Shown here piece after piece: positions 42,542 to 51,682 of a stretch of 64,000 nucleotides of DNA. Below the pieces are notes generated by a model. It searched no databases and was not told the DNA's origin. It worked only from the letters and a program-made list of their open reading frames with translations. The stretch comes from VAZQ01 sp035293945 (lineage in GTDB: Bacteria > Pseudomonadota > Alphaproteobacteria > Rhizobiales > Xanthobacteraceae): contig DATGLV010000024.1 of assembly GCA_035293945.1 (NCBI GenBank), positions 186,001 to 250,000 on the forward strand, in the 5' to 3' direction. The first letter of the stretch is position 1. The number at the start of each line of letters is the position of its first letter. The position numbers and the translations under genes were made by a program.

Positions 42542-44101
42542 CTACATCGCGAACCACAGGTGCAGGAACAGCGTATTGTTGGCGCTGGCGCCGACAGTGG
42601 TGCCGTCGAACTTGTTGTAGAACGTGTAGTCGAGGCCGATGCGCACATTGCCCCATGGCCAGCCCGGCGCCTTGCTGGCGGAAAACGGGATATAGGCGAT
42701 CTCGGCGATGAAGCCGTCGCTGTTGGGGCTGAAGCCGCTGGCGAGGCCCGAATAGAGGATCGGGTCGCTCGAGCCCCAGACGTTGAAGTATTGCCCGGTC
42801 AGCACGATCCGGTTGTCCAACCCATAGGCGAACGAAGCCTGCAGGTGCAGCGAATTGACATCGTTGTTGAGGTTGGCGGAGCCGCCTTGACTGAAGGTAG
42901 AATCGAGTTGTTGGAATTCGTGAATGTAGCTGCCGCGCAGCGTCAGCCAGTAGTTGTCGCCCTGATACTGATACTGCGCGTCGAAGCCGATATCGGTGAA
43001 TTTGTCGGTTTGCGCGAAAGTCGATGTATCGCCGGTGCCCGGGTTGATCCAGTTGTGCACGTTGGTCTGCGACCCGAAGGTGCCGACCATGAGATAATTG
43101 TTGTTCCAGTGCGGCTCGAGCGCGAGGCGCCAGTACGGCGAGACGCCGTCGATGAGGCCGCCAGCCCCATAAGGATCGACGCCAAGCGAGTTTTGCGCCC
43201 CGAAGTCGAGCGTGCGGTAGAGGGTTGCCTCCAGATAGAGAAGATCGGCGATATACGCGTAGGCGCCGAAGCCGACGACATGGGCGGAGAATGCCCCCTC
43301 GATCGTAGTCTTGGTGGCCGGCGTCGACGCAACGGTGGATACCGCATACGGGAAGGCCCAGGCCGGCGTCGTGTTCCACACGTCCTGCACGGTCGGATTG
43401 TTGTTGGCAGTGAGGCCGAAGATCGCATCAATCCCGCCAATGTGCGCGGTCTTAACGAAGCGGACGTCGGTGTTGTCCCAGGTCCAGGTGTGTCCGAACG
43501 GATCGGAGAAACCGCCGGGGCCAGGTGCGTTATACGTCACCTGCGCAAAGGCGCCGATATTGTCCGCGATGGCGCCGCCCCAGAAGCCGCTGACCGGCGA
43601 GATGACAATGTTGTCGTTGGGCTTCCACGGATCGGTGGGCGGGGCCAAGTCCGCCTGCGTGTGGGTGTAACCGATGATCGCCATCAGGGCGACCGGCGGC
43701 ACATAGTCCTTGTCGTCGTTCGCGGGGGCCTTGGCGGCCTTGAGGTACAGGCCCATCTTGGCAGCTTCGGCGCGCACATTGTCCGCGGCCGGAGAGAACG
43801 GGGTGGTGCGGAACATGCCGCCGCCGACCGTATAGCCGAGCAGCTTGAAGCGGCGGCCGTAGGGAGTGAGGGCAGGGAAGTCGGTGTGGCATGTGCCGCA
43901 TGGCTGCCCGGTCTGGCGGGCGAAGCTGGGCAGCGCCTGCGCGGGCGGTGCCCATGCGAGGCCGAAAAATCCGGCCGCAGCAACGACCCAGATCCGTCGA
44001 AGGAGACCAAGGGAGAGGGTGCGCTTGGCAGCCATGGCGTCCGAGCCGTCGCGTGAGGAAATGGCCGGGACGCGAATGCAAAAGGCATCCGCGCGGCGCA
44101 T
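42542..44101 (-). CDS. Monoheme cytochrome fused to a predicted outer-membrane barrel (larger)
   Basis: This 519-residue protein starts at ATG 44101 with GGAGG nine bases upstream; ATG 44035 would shorten the N-terminus by 22 residues. The signal peptide lies at about 35-56. ALPSFARQTGQPCGTCHTDFP carries the only heme site (CGTCH, 68-72), then YGRRFKLLGYT. The remaining 430 residues are beta-rich and end in the aromatic strand NNTLFLHLWFAM; PNSDGFIAEIAYIPF and the FDGTTVGAS segment match the smaller paralogue at 20792. The arrangement of one heme site before a barrel is that of Cyc2-type cytochrome-porins. It is the first gene of the cytochrome operon. Extracellular electron transfer is a hypothesis. 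Confidence 0.78.
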   Translation of the reverse strand: MRRADAFCIRVPAISSRDGSDAMAAKRTLSLGLLRRIWVVAAAGFFGLAWAPPAQALPSFARQTGQPCGTCHTDFPALTPYGRRFKLLGYTVGGGMFRTTPFSPAADNVRAEAAKMGLYLKAAKAPANDDKDYVPPVALMAIIGYTHTQADLAPPTDPWKPNDNIVISPVSGFWGGAIADNIGAFAQVTYNAPGPGGFSDPFGHTWTWDNTDVRFVKTAHIGGIDAIFGLTANNNPTVQDVWNTTPAWAFPYAVSTVASTPATKTTIEGAFSAHVVGFGAYAYIADLLYLEATLYRTLDFGAQNSLGVDPYGAGGLIDGVSPYWRLALEPHWNNNYLMVGTFGSQTNVHNWINPGTGDTSTFAQTDKFTDIGFDAQYQYQGDNYWLTLRGSYIHEFQQLDSTFSQGGSANLNNDVNSLHLQASFAYGLDNRIVLTGQYFNVWGSSDPILYSGLASGFSPNSDGFIAEIAYIPFSASKAPGWPWGNVRIGLDYTFYNKFDGTTVGASANNTLFLHLWFAM

Positions 44102-44600
44102 GTCTCACGACCTCCGTGCAAGGCACGGGGGTTGGCTTCGGGGGCGATACAACATTAGGAGATGCCGTCGGCGTGAGCCAAGGCAAAATGCGGCGAAGGA
44201 TGAGATTTCGTCGCGGTGGTGCATTCAGGCAACAACCTCGCGATGTGAATCCGGCATGACGAGTAAATGCCATGCCAACTTGGCAGCGCCGCTCACAAGT
44301 TGATCTTTATCAAAGCGAAGTCCCGTCGAACGCGCAACAAACTACATGCCTGTCGTGATCTCGCTCGGGGTCACGGCGGGCCAGGCGGCGCGGTTACCTT
44401 CGGGGGTACCGCGCCGCTTTGTGGCACAGGTTATGGTCATCATCTGTGCGAGCTATTTTGCGGATCAGGGCCGCAAGAAGCGCGAGGCAGCGGGTGCCCA
44501 GGCGTCTCTCGGCAATTCATCCGTCAGCAGCCTGTCAGGAGAGCCTGTCGTAGTGGCCGGTTTGCACTCGCGAGGGCTTTGCCCCCTGCATGAGCAACCG
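44102..44600. other. Intergenic region, no gene seen
   Basis: These 499 bp hold no supported gene. An inverted repeat cggcgcggttacc / ggtaccgcgccg at 44386-44416 could form a hairpin. The region separates the cytochrome operon from the end of the gene at 44601. Confidence 0.45.
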
Positions 44601-45434
44601 CTACTTCTGCGTCTGCTTGAAATAGGTGAGGTCCGGCGGCTTCTGGCCCTTCTTCGAAGGCATCAGCTTGCCGTCGGCGCTGAGGTAGTAGGGCTCGTTG
44701 CCGATCTTCACCCAGGTATTGTCCTCGGAGCAGACATCCGAATGCCAGGCCGGGCGCGGATTTGGATTGCGCGTGACCTTCTGCAGCTTGGTATAGGGCC
44801 GCGTCAGCGCGTTATCGATGATCGTGATCTGGTCATAGAGCGTATTGGCATCGGCAGGATCGAGGTAAATGCGCTCCTTGATCACGGTCTGGCCGTCCTT
44901 ATCGAAGGGCAGTCCCGAGGTGTCATATCCGCGCGGATTCTTGAGGAAGCGCGTCTCCACCTCGAGCGTATGGTACTTGCCCTCGGCATCCTGGTCGGTC
45001 CATCGGCCGATCGAATAACCCGCATAGGTGAGCTCAGGGTCTTTTGGCCAGTCGCGGCCATCGGTGTAGATGCGCCGGTAGGAATCGTCATTGTGGCTGA
45101 TCAGGATATAGGTGATGTTCGGCATGACGATGATCTCGCCCGGATCATAGAAGCTCATCATCGCCGGCATGCCGGCCGGCACGCAGAAGGTCGATGGCCA
45201 GTTGCCGGGTCCGCCCTCCTTGAGATCCTCGGTGATGGCCTCGAAGACCTTCTGGTACTCGGGCGTGAGCGGGGCCGGGCCGGCGAGCTCGCGCCAATTG
45301 TTGGGGTTGCCGGTGCGCACCCATTGCCCTTTGAGATTCGGATATTTCCCGAAGTCGATGACTTGCGCGGCGGCGGGCGCGGCCGTAAGCGCAGCCGCCA
45401 TGGCCAAGACGGAGATCGGAATCGCGTAACGCAT
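44601..45434 (-). CDS. Secreted GRDWP/ALTRPW-family protein
   Basis: This 277-residue protein starts at the ATG at 45434; the ATG at 45440 touches the GGAGG site, and 45434 has ideal spacing. The signal peptide ends near AAA-QV. It shares with 4446 and 45653 the ordered motifs FGKYPNLKGQW, PLTPEYQKVFE, IYTDGRDWP, YAGYSIGRW, LEVETRFL, VIKERIY, NALTRPY and YYLSADGKLMPSKKGQKPPDLTYF. A cysteine pair near TFCVPAGMP and DVCSEDN may form a disulphide. The function is unknown; periplasmic by signal peptide. It is followed 220 bp downstream by another member. Confidence 0.75.
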   Translation of the reverse strand: MRYAIPISVLAMAAALTAAPAAAQVIDFGKYPNLKGQWVRTGNPNNWRELAGPAPLTPEYQKVFEAITEDLKEGGPGNWPSTFCVPAGMPAMMSFYDPGEIIVMPNITYILISHNDDSYRRIYTDGRDWPKDPELTYAGYSIGRWTDQDAEGKYHTLEVETRFLKNPRGYDTSGLPFDKDGQTVIKERIYLDPADANTLYDQITIIDNALTRPYTKLQKVTRNPNPRPAWHSDVCSEDNTWVKIGNEPYYLSADGKLMPSKKGQKPPDLTYFKQTQK

Positions 45435-45652
45435 GGACATCCTCCTCGGGTCGCTCCTTTTTGCTTGGCTTCGAAGATACACCGCCCAAGGCTTTCGGCG
45501 AAAGGGCTCACCCACGCCGGATTGCGGCGCGTCACTTCGTGGTTATCGGAAGGCGGGAGGCCCTTCTCGCAGTCGCATTGGCTCACCTAAGGGATATCGC
45601 GGCGGCGAGCTCCAGGCGTGCCGGCGCGGTCATCCAGGCCCAAGCGACGCCG

Positions 45653-46519
45653 TCACCGGCCCGTCTGCGGCTTCTTGAAATAGCGCAAGTCGGGCGGGGC
45701 CTGATCCTTTCGGGCCGGCATCAGAAAGCCGTCCGCGCTCAGGAAATAGTTCTCCTTGCCGACCACGATTTGCTCGTTGCCCTCGGCGCAATTGTACTCG
45801 AGCCAGGTCGGGCGCGGATCGGCGCTGCGCTTGTACTTCTTGTCCACTGTCCACGGCCGGGTCAGCGCATGATCGATCACCGTGATCTCGTCGTGCAGGA
45901 AGCTCGGGTCGGCTTTGTCGAGGTGGAAACGCTCCTTGAAGATCGACTGATTGTCAAAATGCATGGGCAGCCCGGTGTGGTCGAAGGCGCGCGGACCCTT
46001 GAAGCCGCGCGTCTCGACCTCGAGCGTGGTGTAGCGGCCTTGTCCCTCTTCGTCGATCCAGCGTCCGATCGAATAGCCGAGATAGCTCGGCTCGATCTCG
46101 GCCGGCCAATCGCGCCCGTCGGTGAAGACGCGGCGGACTTCCTGCAGGTCGATGACGGTCAAGATATAGGTTGTCTCCGGGGTGATGACGTATTCCTGCA
46201 TCGACGGCGACATCGTCCGCGGCATGCCGCCGAGATAGCAGCGCGCGGAGGGATAGTTGCCCAATCCGCCGGCGGCCTGATCCGCCATGCTGTTCTCCAG
46301 CACCTTCTGATATTCCGGCGTCAGCGGCGCTTCCTGGCCGAGCCCCGAAGGCTTCGACGGATCGAACTTGACCGCCTGGCCCTGCGGGTTGGTGTTGAAG
46401 CGCGACCACTGCCCTTTCCAGTTCGGATATTTCGAATCGTCGAAGGCGCGGGCGCCGGTCTCGCCAACGAGAAGCGTGGCCATTACTGCAAATAAGATCG
46501 CCGAGCTTCCATACAGCAT
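45653..46519 (-). CDS. Secreted GRDWP/ALTRPW-family protein
   Basis: This 288-residue protein starts at the ATG at 46519 behind AGGGGGATGATC (two upstream in-frame ATGs at 46525 and 46537 are less well placed). The signal peptide ends near ARA-FD. It reads YPNWKGQWSRF, PLTPEYQKVLENSM, VFTDGRDWP, LGYSIGRW, LEVETRGF, SIFKERFHL, DHALTRPWTV and YFLSADGFLMPARKDQAPPDLRYFK. Cysteines are in SARCYLGGMP and YNCAEGNE, the same places as in the 44601 protein. The function is not known. It lies beside the MFS gene at 46617 on the same strand. Confidence 0.75.
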   Translation of the reverse strand: MLYGSSAILFAVMATLLVGETGARAFDDSKYPNWKGQWSRFNTNPQGQAVKFDPSKPSGLGQEAPLTPEYQKVLENSMADQAAGGLGNYPSARCYLGGMPRTMSPSMQEYVITPETTYILTVIDLQEVRRVFTDGRDWPAEIEPSYLGYSIGRWIDEEGQGRYTTLEVETRGFKGPRAFDHTGLPMHFDNQSIFKERFHLDKADPSFLHDEITVIDHALTRPWTVDKKYKRSADPRPTWLEYNCAEGNEQIVVGKENYFLSADGFLMPARKDQAPPDLRYFKKPQTGR

Positions 46520-46616
46520 GATCATCCCCCTGGGCACGGCTTGGCTGCTTGGAATGAACGCGCGTAGCTCTAGGATGATGCTATCAGCTTGGCCCCGCGG
46601 TTGTCATCATCAGGCA

Positions 46617-47957
46617 TCAAGCCGCCTCTTCGGCAGGGTGTTTGAGCGGCTGTTCATGCGCAACGGCGCCGCGCAGCGCGAGCGCAATCAGCGCAGACAC
46701 GCCAAGACCCGCGGCGATGATGATGAATGCGACTGCGTAGTCGCCGGTTTCGCTCTTGATCCAGCCGGTAAAATACGGCCCGGCGAAGCCGCCCAGATTG
46801 CCGATCGAATTGATGAGTGCCAGTCCGCCGGCGGCGGCGGTGCCGGTCAAGAATGCGCTCGGCAGCGCCCAGGAAGTGGCGATCGCCGCATAGATGCCGA
46901 CGAGCGCCAGCGTAAGCGCGGCCATCGAGGAGACCGGATCGCCGGCGAAAGCCGAGCCGATGAGCCCGGCGGCGCCGAGCAAAGCCGGAAGCGCGACATG
47001 CCAGGGACGCTCGCGCGCGCGGTCGGAATGGCGGGTCCAAGCCACCATGGCGACCGCGGCTGCGAGGTTCGGCAGCGCGGTGACGAAGCCGACCTCGAGA
47101 TTGGTGAGCCCGCCGAATCCTTTGACGATCTGCGGCAGCCAGAACGTCACCCCGTACAGACCGGTGACGAGACCGAGATAGAGAACAGCGAGCGCCAGCA
47201 CCCGCGGAGCGGTGAGCGCTTCGCCGAGGCGATAGCGGTGCACGGCTTCGCGATGGTCGCGCTCACGCGCAAGGTCCGCTTCGAGCTCGAGCCGCTCGCG
47301 CGTCGACAGCCAACCGGCTTGGTGTGGATGATCCGGCAGATAGCGCCAGACGATGCCCGCAAGGATCATGGACGGCAGCCCTTCGAGGATGAAGAGCCAT
47401 TGCCAGCCATGCAGAGACAGCGTCCCGTCGAGCCCCAAGAGCCAGCCCGACAGCGGAGAGCCGATGACGCCCGAGACCGGGACCGCCGCCATGAACACGC
47501 CTACCACGCGGGCTCGGTGCTCGGCGGTGAACCAATAGGTGAGGTAGAGAAGCACACCGGGAAAAAATCCGGCCTCGGCGGCGCCGAGCAGGAAGCGGGC
47601 GACGTAGAAGCTCGTCTCGTTCCACACCAAGGCGGTCGCCCCCGATACCAGCCCCCAGGTGAACATGATACGGGCGATCCACACGCGTGCGCCGAGCTTC
47701 TCCAAGATGAGATTGCTCGGCACCTCGAACAGGAAATAGCCGACGAAGAAGATGCCGGCGCCCAGCCCGAATACGGCGGAATCGAAGCCGAGATCGGCGT
47801 TCATGGTGAGCGCCGCGAAGCCGACATTGACACGATCAAGGAACGCCACGAAGTAGCACAGGATCAGCAGCGGCGCGATCCGCCAGGCGATCTTGGCGGC
47901 ACGTGTTTGATCGGAAACCGGTAAGTCTGCGCCGGGAGCCGTGGTTTCTGCTTGCAT
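46617..47957 (-). CDS. MFS transporter, ACS (anion:cation symporter) type
   Basis: This 446-residue inner-membrane protein has 12 predicted helices. The first cytoplasmic segment (LILCYFVAFLDRVNVGFAAL) and the GLGAGIFFVGYFLFEVPSNLILEKLGARVWIARIMFTWGLVSG block are the ACS-family signature, followed by LLGAAEAGFFPGVLLYLTYWF. Such carriers take up organic anions such as phthalate, glucarate or nicotinate derivatives. The real substrate is unknown. Being between two secreted-family genes, it may share their substrate. A DUF-type insert is not present. Confidence 0.85.
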   Translation of the reverse strand: MQAETTAPGADLPVSDQTRAAKIAWRIAPLLILCYFVAFLDRVNVGFAALTMNADLGFDSAVFGLGAGIFFVGYFLFEVPSNLILEKLGARVWIARIMFTWGLVSGATALVWNETSFYVARFLLGAAEAGFFPGVLLYLTYWFTAEHRARVVGVFMAAVPVSGVIGSPLSGWLLGLDGTLSLHGWQWLFILEGLPSMILAGIVWRYLPDHPHQAGWLSTRERLELEADLARERDHREAVHRYRLGEALTAPRVLALAVLYLGLVTGLYGVTFWLPQIVKGFGGLTNLEVGFVTALPNLAAAVAMVAWTRHSDRARERPWHVALPALLGAAGLIGSAFAGDPVSSMAALTLALVGIYAAIATSWALPSAFLTGTAAAGGLALINSIGNLGGFAGPYFTGWIKSETGDYAVAFIIIAAGLGVSALIALALRGAVAHEQPLKHPAEEAA

Positions 47958-48038
47958 GACTCGCGTTAGCCCCGGGGCCTTGTCGAGAGGTTCAAGGCCG
48001 TCGCTCGACCGCCGTCGGCCGATCGTTTGATCCCACCG

Positions 48039-48254
48039 CTATCGGCTGCTTCCGCTTCGTTTGAATCCGTGGATGAGGTCCATGCATTCCTGGCTGAGGT
48101 GACCGCTCGCATCCACGAGACAGGCGATGACCAATGCCGAAGGCGTATCGACCGGTTCGGGTGCTTCGATCCGCATACGATTGCCGTGCTCGATGAACAA
48201 GGCTCCGCCCGCGATTGCGGCGATGAGCAGAAGTTTGAGCTTGGATAGGCGCAT
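48039..48254 (-). CDS. Small secreted or membrane-anchored protein
   Basis: This 71-residue protein begins MRLSKLKLLLIAAIAGGALFIEHG, a lysine-rich head and one hydrophobic helix that could be an uncleaved anchor or a signal peptide. The rest has two cysteines (IACLVDASGHLSQECMDLI), possibly a disulphide, and a basic tail. I recognise no family. The ribosome binding site is weak, so the confidence is moderate. Confidence 0.45.
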   Translation of the reverse strand: MRLSKLKLLLIAAIAGGALFIEHGNRMRIEAPEPVDTPSALVIACLVDASGHLSQECMDLIHGFKRSGSSR

Positions 48255-48361
48255 GCTCAGCGTCCAGTCTCTCGAATTCGGCTACCGTGACGCTAGCGGA
48301 ATCCACAAGCCTCTCCAAGTGTTGCCCGGTAAGGTTCGGGACTTCTTGCCGCGGTTCCCGC

Positions 48362-48367
48362 TATAAT
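48362..48367 (+). promoter_or_regulatory. Possible -10 element (tataat)
   Basis: A perfect tataat lies 31 bases upstream of the ATG of the secreted gene at 48398. No convincing -35 box is at the normal distance, so it is a weak call. Confidence 0.3.
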
Positions 48368-48397
48368 GAAACCGCGCGATAGGGGAGCGAGGCGACC

Positions 48398-49306
48398 ATG
48401 CGGACGCGAGAGCATCACTGGAAGGTCGTGGTGGCGGCGGTTTGCGCGCTTTTCATTGTGTTCCCGCTCGCATCGCCCGGGAACGCCGGCAAGGGTGACC
48501 CGTCCATCCCGGATTTCTCCGGCATCTGGGCGCATCCGTATCTGACGGGATTCGAGCCGCCGGCATCGGGCGCAGGTCCCATCACCAACCGCTCGCGGCG
48601 CAACGGCACCGGCAACTTCCAGCAGCTCGTCGGCGACTATACCAATCCGATCCTGAAACCTGCTGCGGCGGAGATCGTCAAGCAGCATGGCGAGATCTCG
48701 CTCGCCGGCAAGGGCTATCCGACACCCAGCAATCAGTGCTGGCCGGGCGGCGTTCCTTACGTCTTCTGGGACTTCCTGATGGAGATGTTCCAGGAGGGAG
48801 ATCGGATCACCATGCTCTATCGCCAGGGTAACGAGATGCGCCATGTGCGGCTCAATGCGTCGCATCCTCCCGCGCCGGTGCCGTCCTGGTACGGGGATTC
48901 GGTCGGCCACTACGAGGGCGATACGCTGGTGATCGATACGGTCGCGGTCAAGATCGGACCTTTTGCCATGGTCGATATGTACGGCACGCCGCACAGCCCG
49001 GCGCTGCATGTGGTCGAGCGCTATCGGCTTATCGATTACGCGGATGCCAAGGGCGCATTCGAGCGGAACGCCAAAGAGAATACGCGCACGCCAGGCGCGG
49101 ATTTCGATGCCAATTATCGTGGCAAGGTGCTGCAGCTCGCCTTCACGGTCGATGACGTGAACGTCTTCACCATGCCGTGGAGCGCGACCATCACCTATCG
49201 CCCGGCTGTGGGCGGATGGACCGACCTCATCTGCGCCGAGAACGTCCACGAATATTTTGCCGGCCGCGACGCCGCCGTGCCGCAAGCCGACAAGCCGGAT
49301 TTTTGA
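48398..49306 (+). CDS. Secreted EGD-LVV family protein
   Basis: This 302-residue protein starts at the ATG behind AGGGGAGCGAGG. The signal peptide ends near NAG-KG. It then reads IPDFSGIWAHPYLTGFEPPASG, GDYTNPILKP, ISLAGKGYPTPSNQCWPGGVPY, LNASHPPAPVPSWYGDSVGHYEGDTLVIDTVAVK, MVDMYGTPHSPALHVVERYRLIDYADAKGAFERN and TMPWSATITY. The gene at 51683 is nearly the same length (302) and shares each block, so they are close paralogues; the 48-773 gene is a shorter relative. The function is unknown. Confidence 0.75.
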   Translation: MRTREHHWKVVVAAVCALFIVFPLASPGNAGKGDPSIPDFSGIWAHPYLTGFEPPASGAGPITNRSRRNGTGNFQQLVGDYTNPILKPAAAEIVKQHGEISLAGKGYPTPSNQCWPGGVPYVFWDFLMEMFQEGDRITMLYRQGNEMRHVRLNASHPPAPVPSWYGDSVGHYEGDTLVIDTVAVKIGPFAMVDMYGTPHSPALHVVERYRLIDYADAKGAFERNAKENTRTPGADFDANYRGKVLQLAFTVDDVNVFTMPWSATITYRPAVGGWTDLICAENVHEYFAGRDAAVPQADKPDF

Positions 49307-49348
49307 ATGTTTGGTGTAGAGGGTAGCGCGCGCCGCTGGCTCGGCGCG

Positions 49349-49443
49349 CTCCCTCCCCCCTTGTGGGGGAGGTGGGGGTTGTCTGGCTGAGGCCGATTTG
49401 AAGAGGCCCCACCCCCAACCCCTCCCCACAAGGGGGAGGGGAG
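49349..49443. repeat. Palindromic C/G-rich dispersed repeat
   Basis: The left arm (ctccctccccccttgtgggg from 49349) and the right arm (ccctccccacaagggggagg to 49443) are inverted copies around cggattt-type central sequence. It lies 40 bp after the stop of the secreted gene. It is a common intergenic element of alphaproteobacteria. Confidence 0.7.
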
Positions 49444-49486
49444 TCGGCCGAGGAGGTGGCGCGTTGCCGACCCTACAAGGGCGTAC

Positions 49487-50461
49487 CTACCCCTTGTTTT
49501 CCGCCTGCGTCTGCCGCCCGGCGCCGTATTTCTTGGCGAACGCGATCGTCGCCTTCACGGCCTTGATGGAATTGGGGTCGAAGGGATGCTCGTTGACGAA
49601 GGTGTGGTGCGCGCCTTCGTAGATCTCGAGCTCCATGGTCCCGCCGGCCTTGCGATAATCGTCGGCGAAGCGCTGGGCGAGCTCGGGCGTGGTCCACTCG
49701 TCCTTGGTGCCCTGGAACACCAGCGCCGGCGGCAGGTACACCTTCTCGCCACGCTCGATCGCGAGCGCCGGCGTCGCTTCGATCTGAGTTGCCTCGCTGC
49801 CGAAGAACGTGTCGTGGTTGATCGTGAGGTCCGGACGGTTCGCCGCCTTGGCGAGATTGTAGCGCACCAGCGGAAACAGCACGCCCCAGCCGGAGACCAC
49901 GAAGGCCAGCTTGGCATCCATGTCGGGAGCTTCCTTGAGCGGCAGCACCGTATAGCGCTGGTCGTCGGGGCGGATCGCGGCGAGCAGGATCTGATGGCCG
50001 CCGCTCGAGGTGCCATACGCGCCGACCCGATCGGCACTGCTGCCGAACTCGCTCGCATGCGCCTTGAGCCAGCGGATGCCGTAATTGATATCCTGCAGCG
50101 AAGCCGGATAAGGCGCCTCGCCCGAGTTGCGGAAATCGATCGACACCACGACGATGCCGGCGGCCGCGAGGTCGAGCGCGGTGTTCTGCCCGTCGGTGCG
50201 ATCCTTGTTGGTCCAGGCCCCGCCATGCACCTGCAAGATCGCCGGGAACGGGCCGGTGCCGGCGGGTTGATAGAGCCGCGCCAGCCGCTCCTTGCCGCCG
50301 CTGTTGGGCTGATAGACCATGTCCTTGACCAGGAACTCGTACTTGCCGCCCTTCGCGCCTTGCGCCTGGGCTGCTTCCGGCGCCATCGCCGCGGCGGTGA
50401 GCAAGGCCGCTCCGCTCTGCAACACTTCACGCCTGCCGATGTCGGTCATGGTTTCCCTCAT
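49487..50461 (-). CDS. Exported alpha/beta hydrolase (esterase/lipase-like)
   Basis: This 324-residue protein has a Tat-like leader (GRREVLQSGAALLTAAAMA). The hydrolase body has the oxyanion motif QVHGGAWTNKDRTDG, the nucleophile GTSSGGHQILL, acid QGTKDEWTTP and AHHTFVNEH for the histidine. The motif set fits BD-FAE/acetyl-esterase type enzymes that release carboxylates from polysaccharides or small esters. Its activity in the periplasm is inferred from the leader. The start codon may be the ATG at 50461 or 50449, both with weak Shine-Dalgarno sequences. The neighbouring TauE gene is divergent. Confidence 0.82.
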   Translation of the reverse strand: MRETMTDIGRREVLQSGAALLTAAAMAPEAAQAQGAKGGKYEFLVKDMVYQPNSGGKERLARLYQPAGTGPFPAILQVHGGAWTNKDRTDGQNTALDLAAAGIVVVSIDFRNSGEAPYPASLQDINYGIRWLKAHASEFGSSADRVGAYGTSSGGHQILLAAIRPDDQRYTVLPLKEAPDMDAKLAFVVSGWGVLFPLVRYNLAKAANRPDLTINHDTFFGSEATQIEATPALAIERGEKVYLPPALVFQGTKDEWTTPELAQRFADDYRKAGGTMELEIYEGAHHTFVNEHPFDPNSIKAVKATIAFAKKYGAGRQTQAENKG

Positions 50462-50669
50462 CTTCGCGTTCCTGCTTTTGTCTGAGTCTTTTCGTAATTG
50501 ACGCCCTTTGCCGCCGGAATGCTAGCCCAGCAGACAGGCTCCCGCTAGATGGCTGCTGTCCTGCGATGCGGGCAAGCCTGATCACCGCAGGCCACGCTTT
50601 TCATATTGCTCCCTGGCGGCTACTGCTGCGCGGCGCCGTCCGATTCCGCCGGCGTGAAGCAACTTGCAT

Positions 50670-51413
50670 ATGACCCCGCTCACCTATCTCATCATCGCCA
50701 GCACAGTCTTGGTCAGCTCGTTCGTCTCCGGCGTGTTCGGCATGGCGGGCGGCATGATCCTGCTCGGCGTCCTGCTCAACTACATGGATGTTGCGGCCGG
50801 GATGATCTCCTTCTCGATTGTGCAGCTCTTCGCCAACGGCTGGCGCGCGCTGCACTGGCGGCATTATGTGCGCTGGCCGATCTTCTTCTGGTACCTCGCC
50901 GGCGCAACGATCGCGTTCGCCTTCATGTTCGCGATCTCGTTCGTACCTAACAAGGCCTTCGTGTATCTGACGCTGGGGCTGATGCCGTTCGCGATCGAAG
51001 TGCTGCCCAAGCACATGCGTCCCAATATCGAGTGGCGCGGCGTGCCGTTCGTGACCGGCGTCCTGACCTCGATGATCCAGATCCTGGCCGGGGTCGGCGG
51101 CCTCTTTCTCGACGTGTTCTTCCAGAAGAGCATGCTCGACCGCAAGACCACCAACGCCACCAAGGCGGTGGTGCAATGCCTGAGCCATGTGGTGCGCGCG
51201 GCGTATTACGGCTCGGTTGCGGGCTTCTCCGAGGTGCCGCTTGCGGCCACCTTGCCGGCGATCGCGCTCGCAATCGCAGGCTCCGCGCTCGCACCATTTG
51301 TGATCGAGCGCATGACCGATCACGGCTTTCGCCGCTGGTCGCGCCTGGTGATCTTTGCGATCAGCGGAGTTTATCTGTTGCGGGCGGCGTGGTTGTTGGC
51401 GGCGCGGATGTGA
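50670..51413 (+). CDS. TauE/SafE-family sulfite exporter-like protein
   Basis: This 247-residue inner membrane protein starts at ATG 50670 (a TTG two codons upstream is also in frame). It has seven to eight helices: LIIASTVLVSSFVSGVFGMAGGMILLGVLLNYM, ISFSIVQLFANGWRALHW, WPIFFWYLAGATIAFAFMFAIS and VPFVTGVLTSMIQILAGVGGLFLDVFF. The repeated G-G-G-L pattern (VFGMAGGMILLG, ILAGVGGLFLD) is typical of TauE/SafE carriers, which export sulfite or organosulfonate degradation products. It is alone here, not beside the SoxCD genes, so the link to sulfur is only suggested. Confidence 0.85.
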   Translation: MTPLTYLIIASTVLVSSFVSGVFGMAGGMILLGVLLNYMDVAAGMISFSIVQLFANGWRALHWRHYVRWPIFFWYLAGATIAFAFMFAISFVPNKAFVYLTLGLMPFAIEVLPKHMRPNIEWRGVPFVTGVLTSMIQILAGVGGLFLDVFFQKSMLDRKTTNATKAVVQCLSHVVRAAYYGSVAGFSEVPLAATLPAIALAIAGSALAPFVIERMTDHGFRRWSRLVIFAISGVYLLRAAWLLAARM

Positions 51414-51682
51414 GGAAGCCTGCGAATATTGCGTCGCCAGGATTGCATTTTCGGCCGCTCCTCTCTTGTTATCGCCCGAAAGTTAAACAATGTCTTTGCG
51501 CGGCTGCTATCATGCCGGCCTATCCACGAGATAGAGTCGCATGACAATTCGTGCATTGCGGCCCGATCCGGGTAATATCGTGCGCCCCACATAATGCCAG
51601 CCCAAATGTCGAACGGATCGTCCATTCGATGTGGGCCTCGCCAAATGCTCGGGGCGCAGTCGGCGACGTTGGGAGGTCGGTC

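Noticed and set aside
39168..44101. Complete Mtr-type (MtrAB/C) electron conduit
   Set aside because: There is no decaheme cytochrome and no separate large porin; each heme protein here has one or two CxxCH sites, which fits a Cyc2-like idea better.
44346..45590. 414-aa plus-strand ORF
   Set aside because: It is antisense to the secreted GRDWP-family gene at 44601-45434, which has paralogues and a signal peptide.
46368..47924. 518-aa plus-strand ORF
   Set aside because: It is the antisense shadow of the MFS transporter, recognised by the high Arg/Asp content and by the clear 12-helix protein on the other strand.
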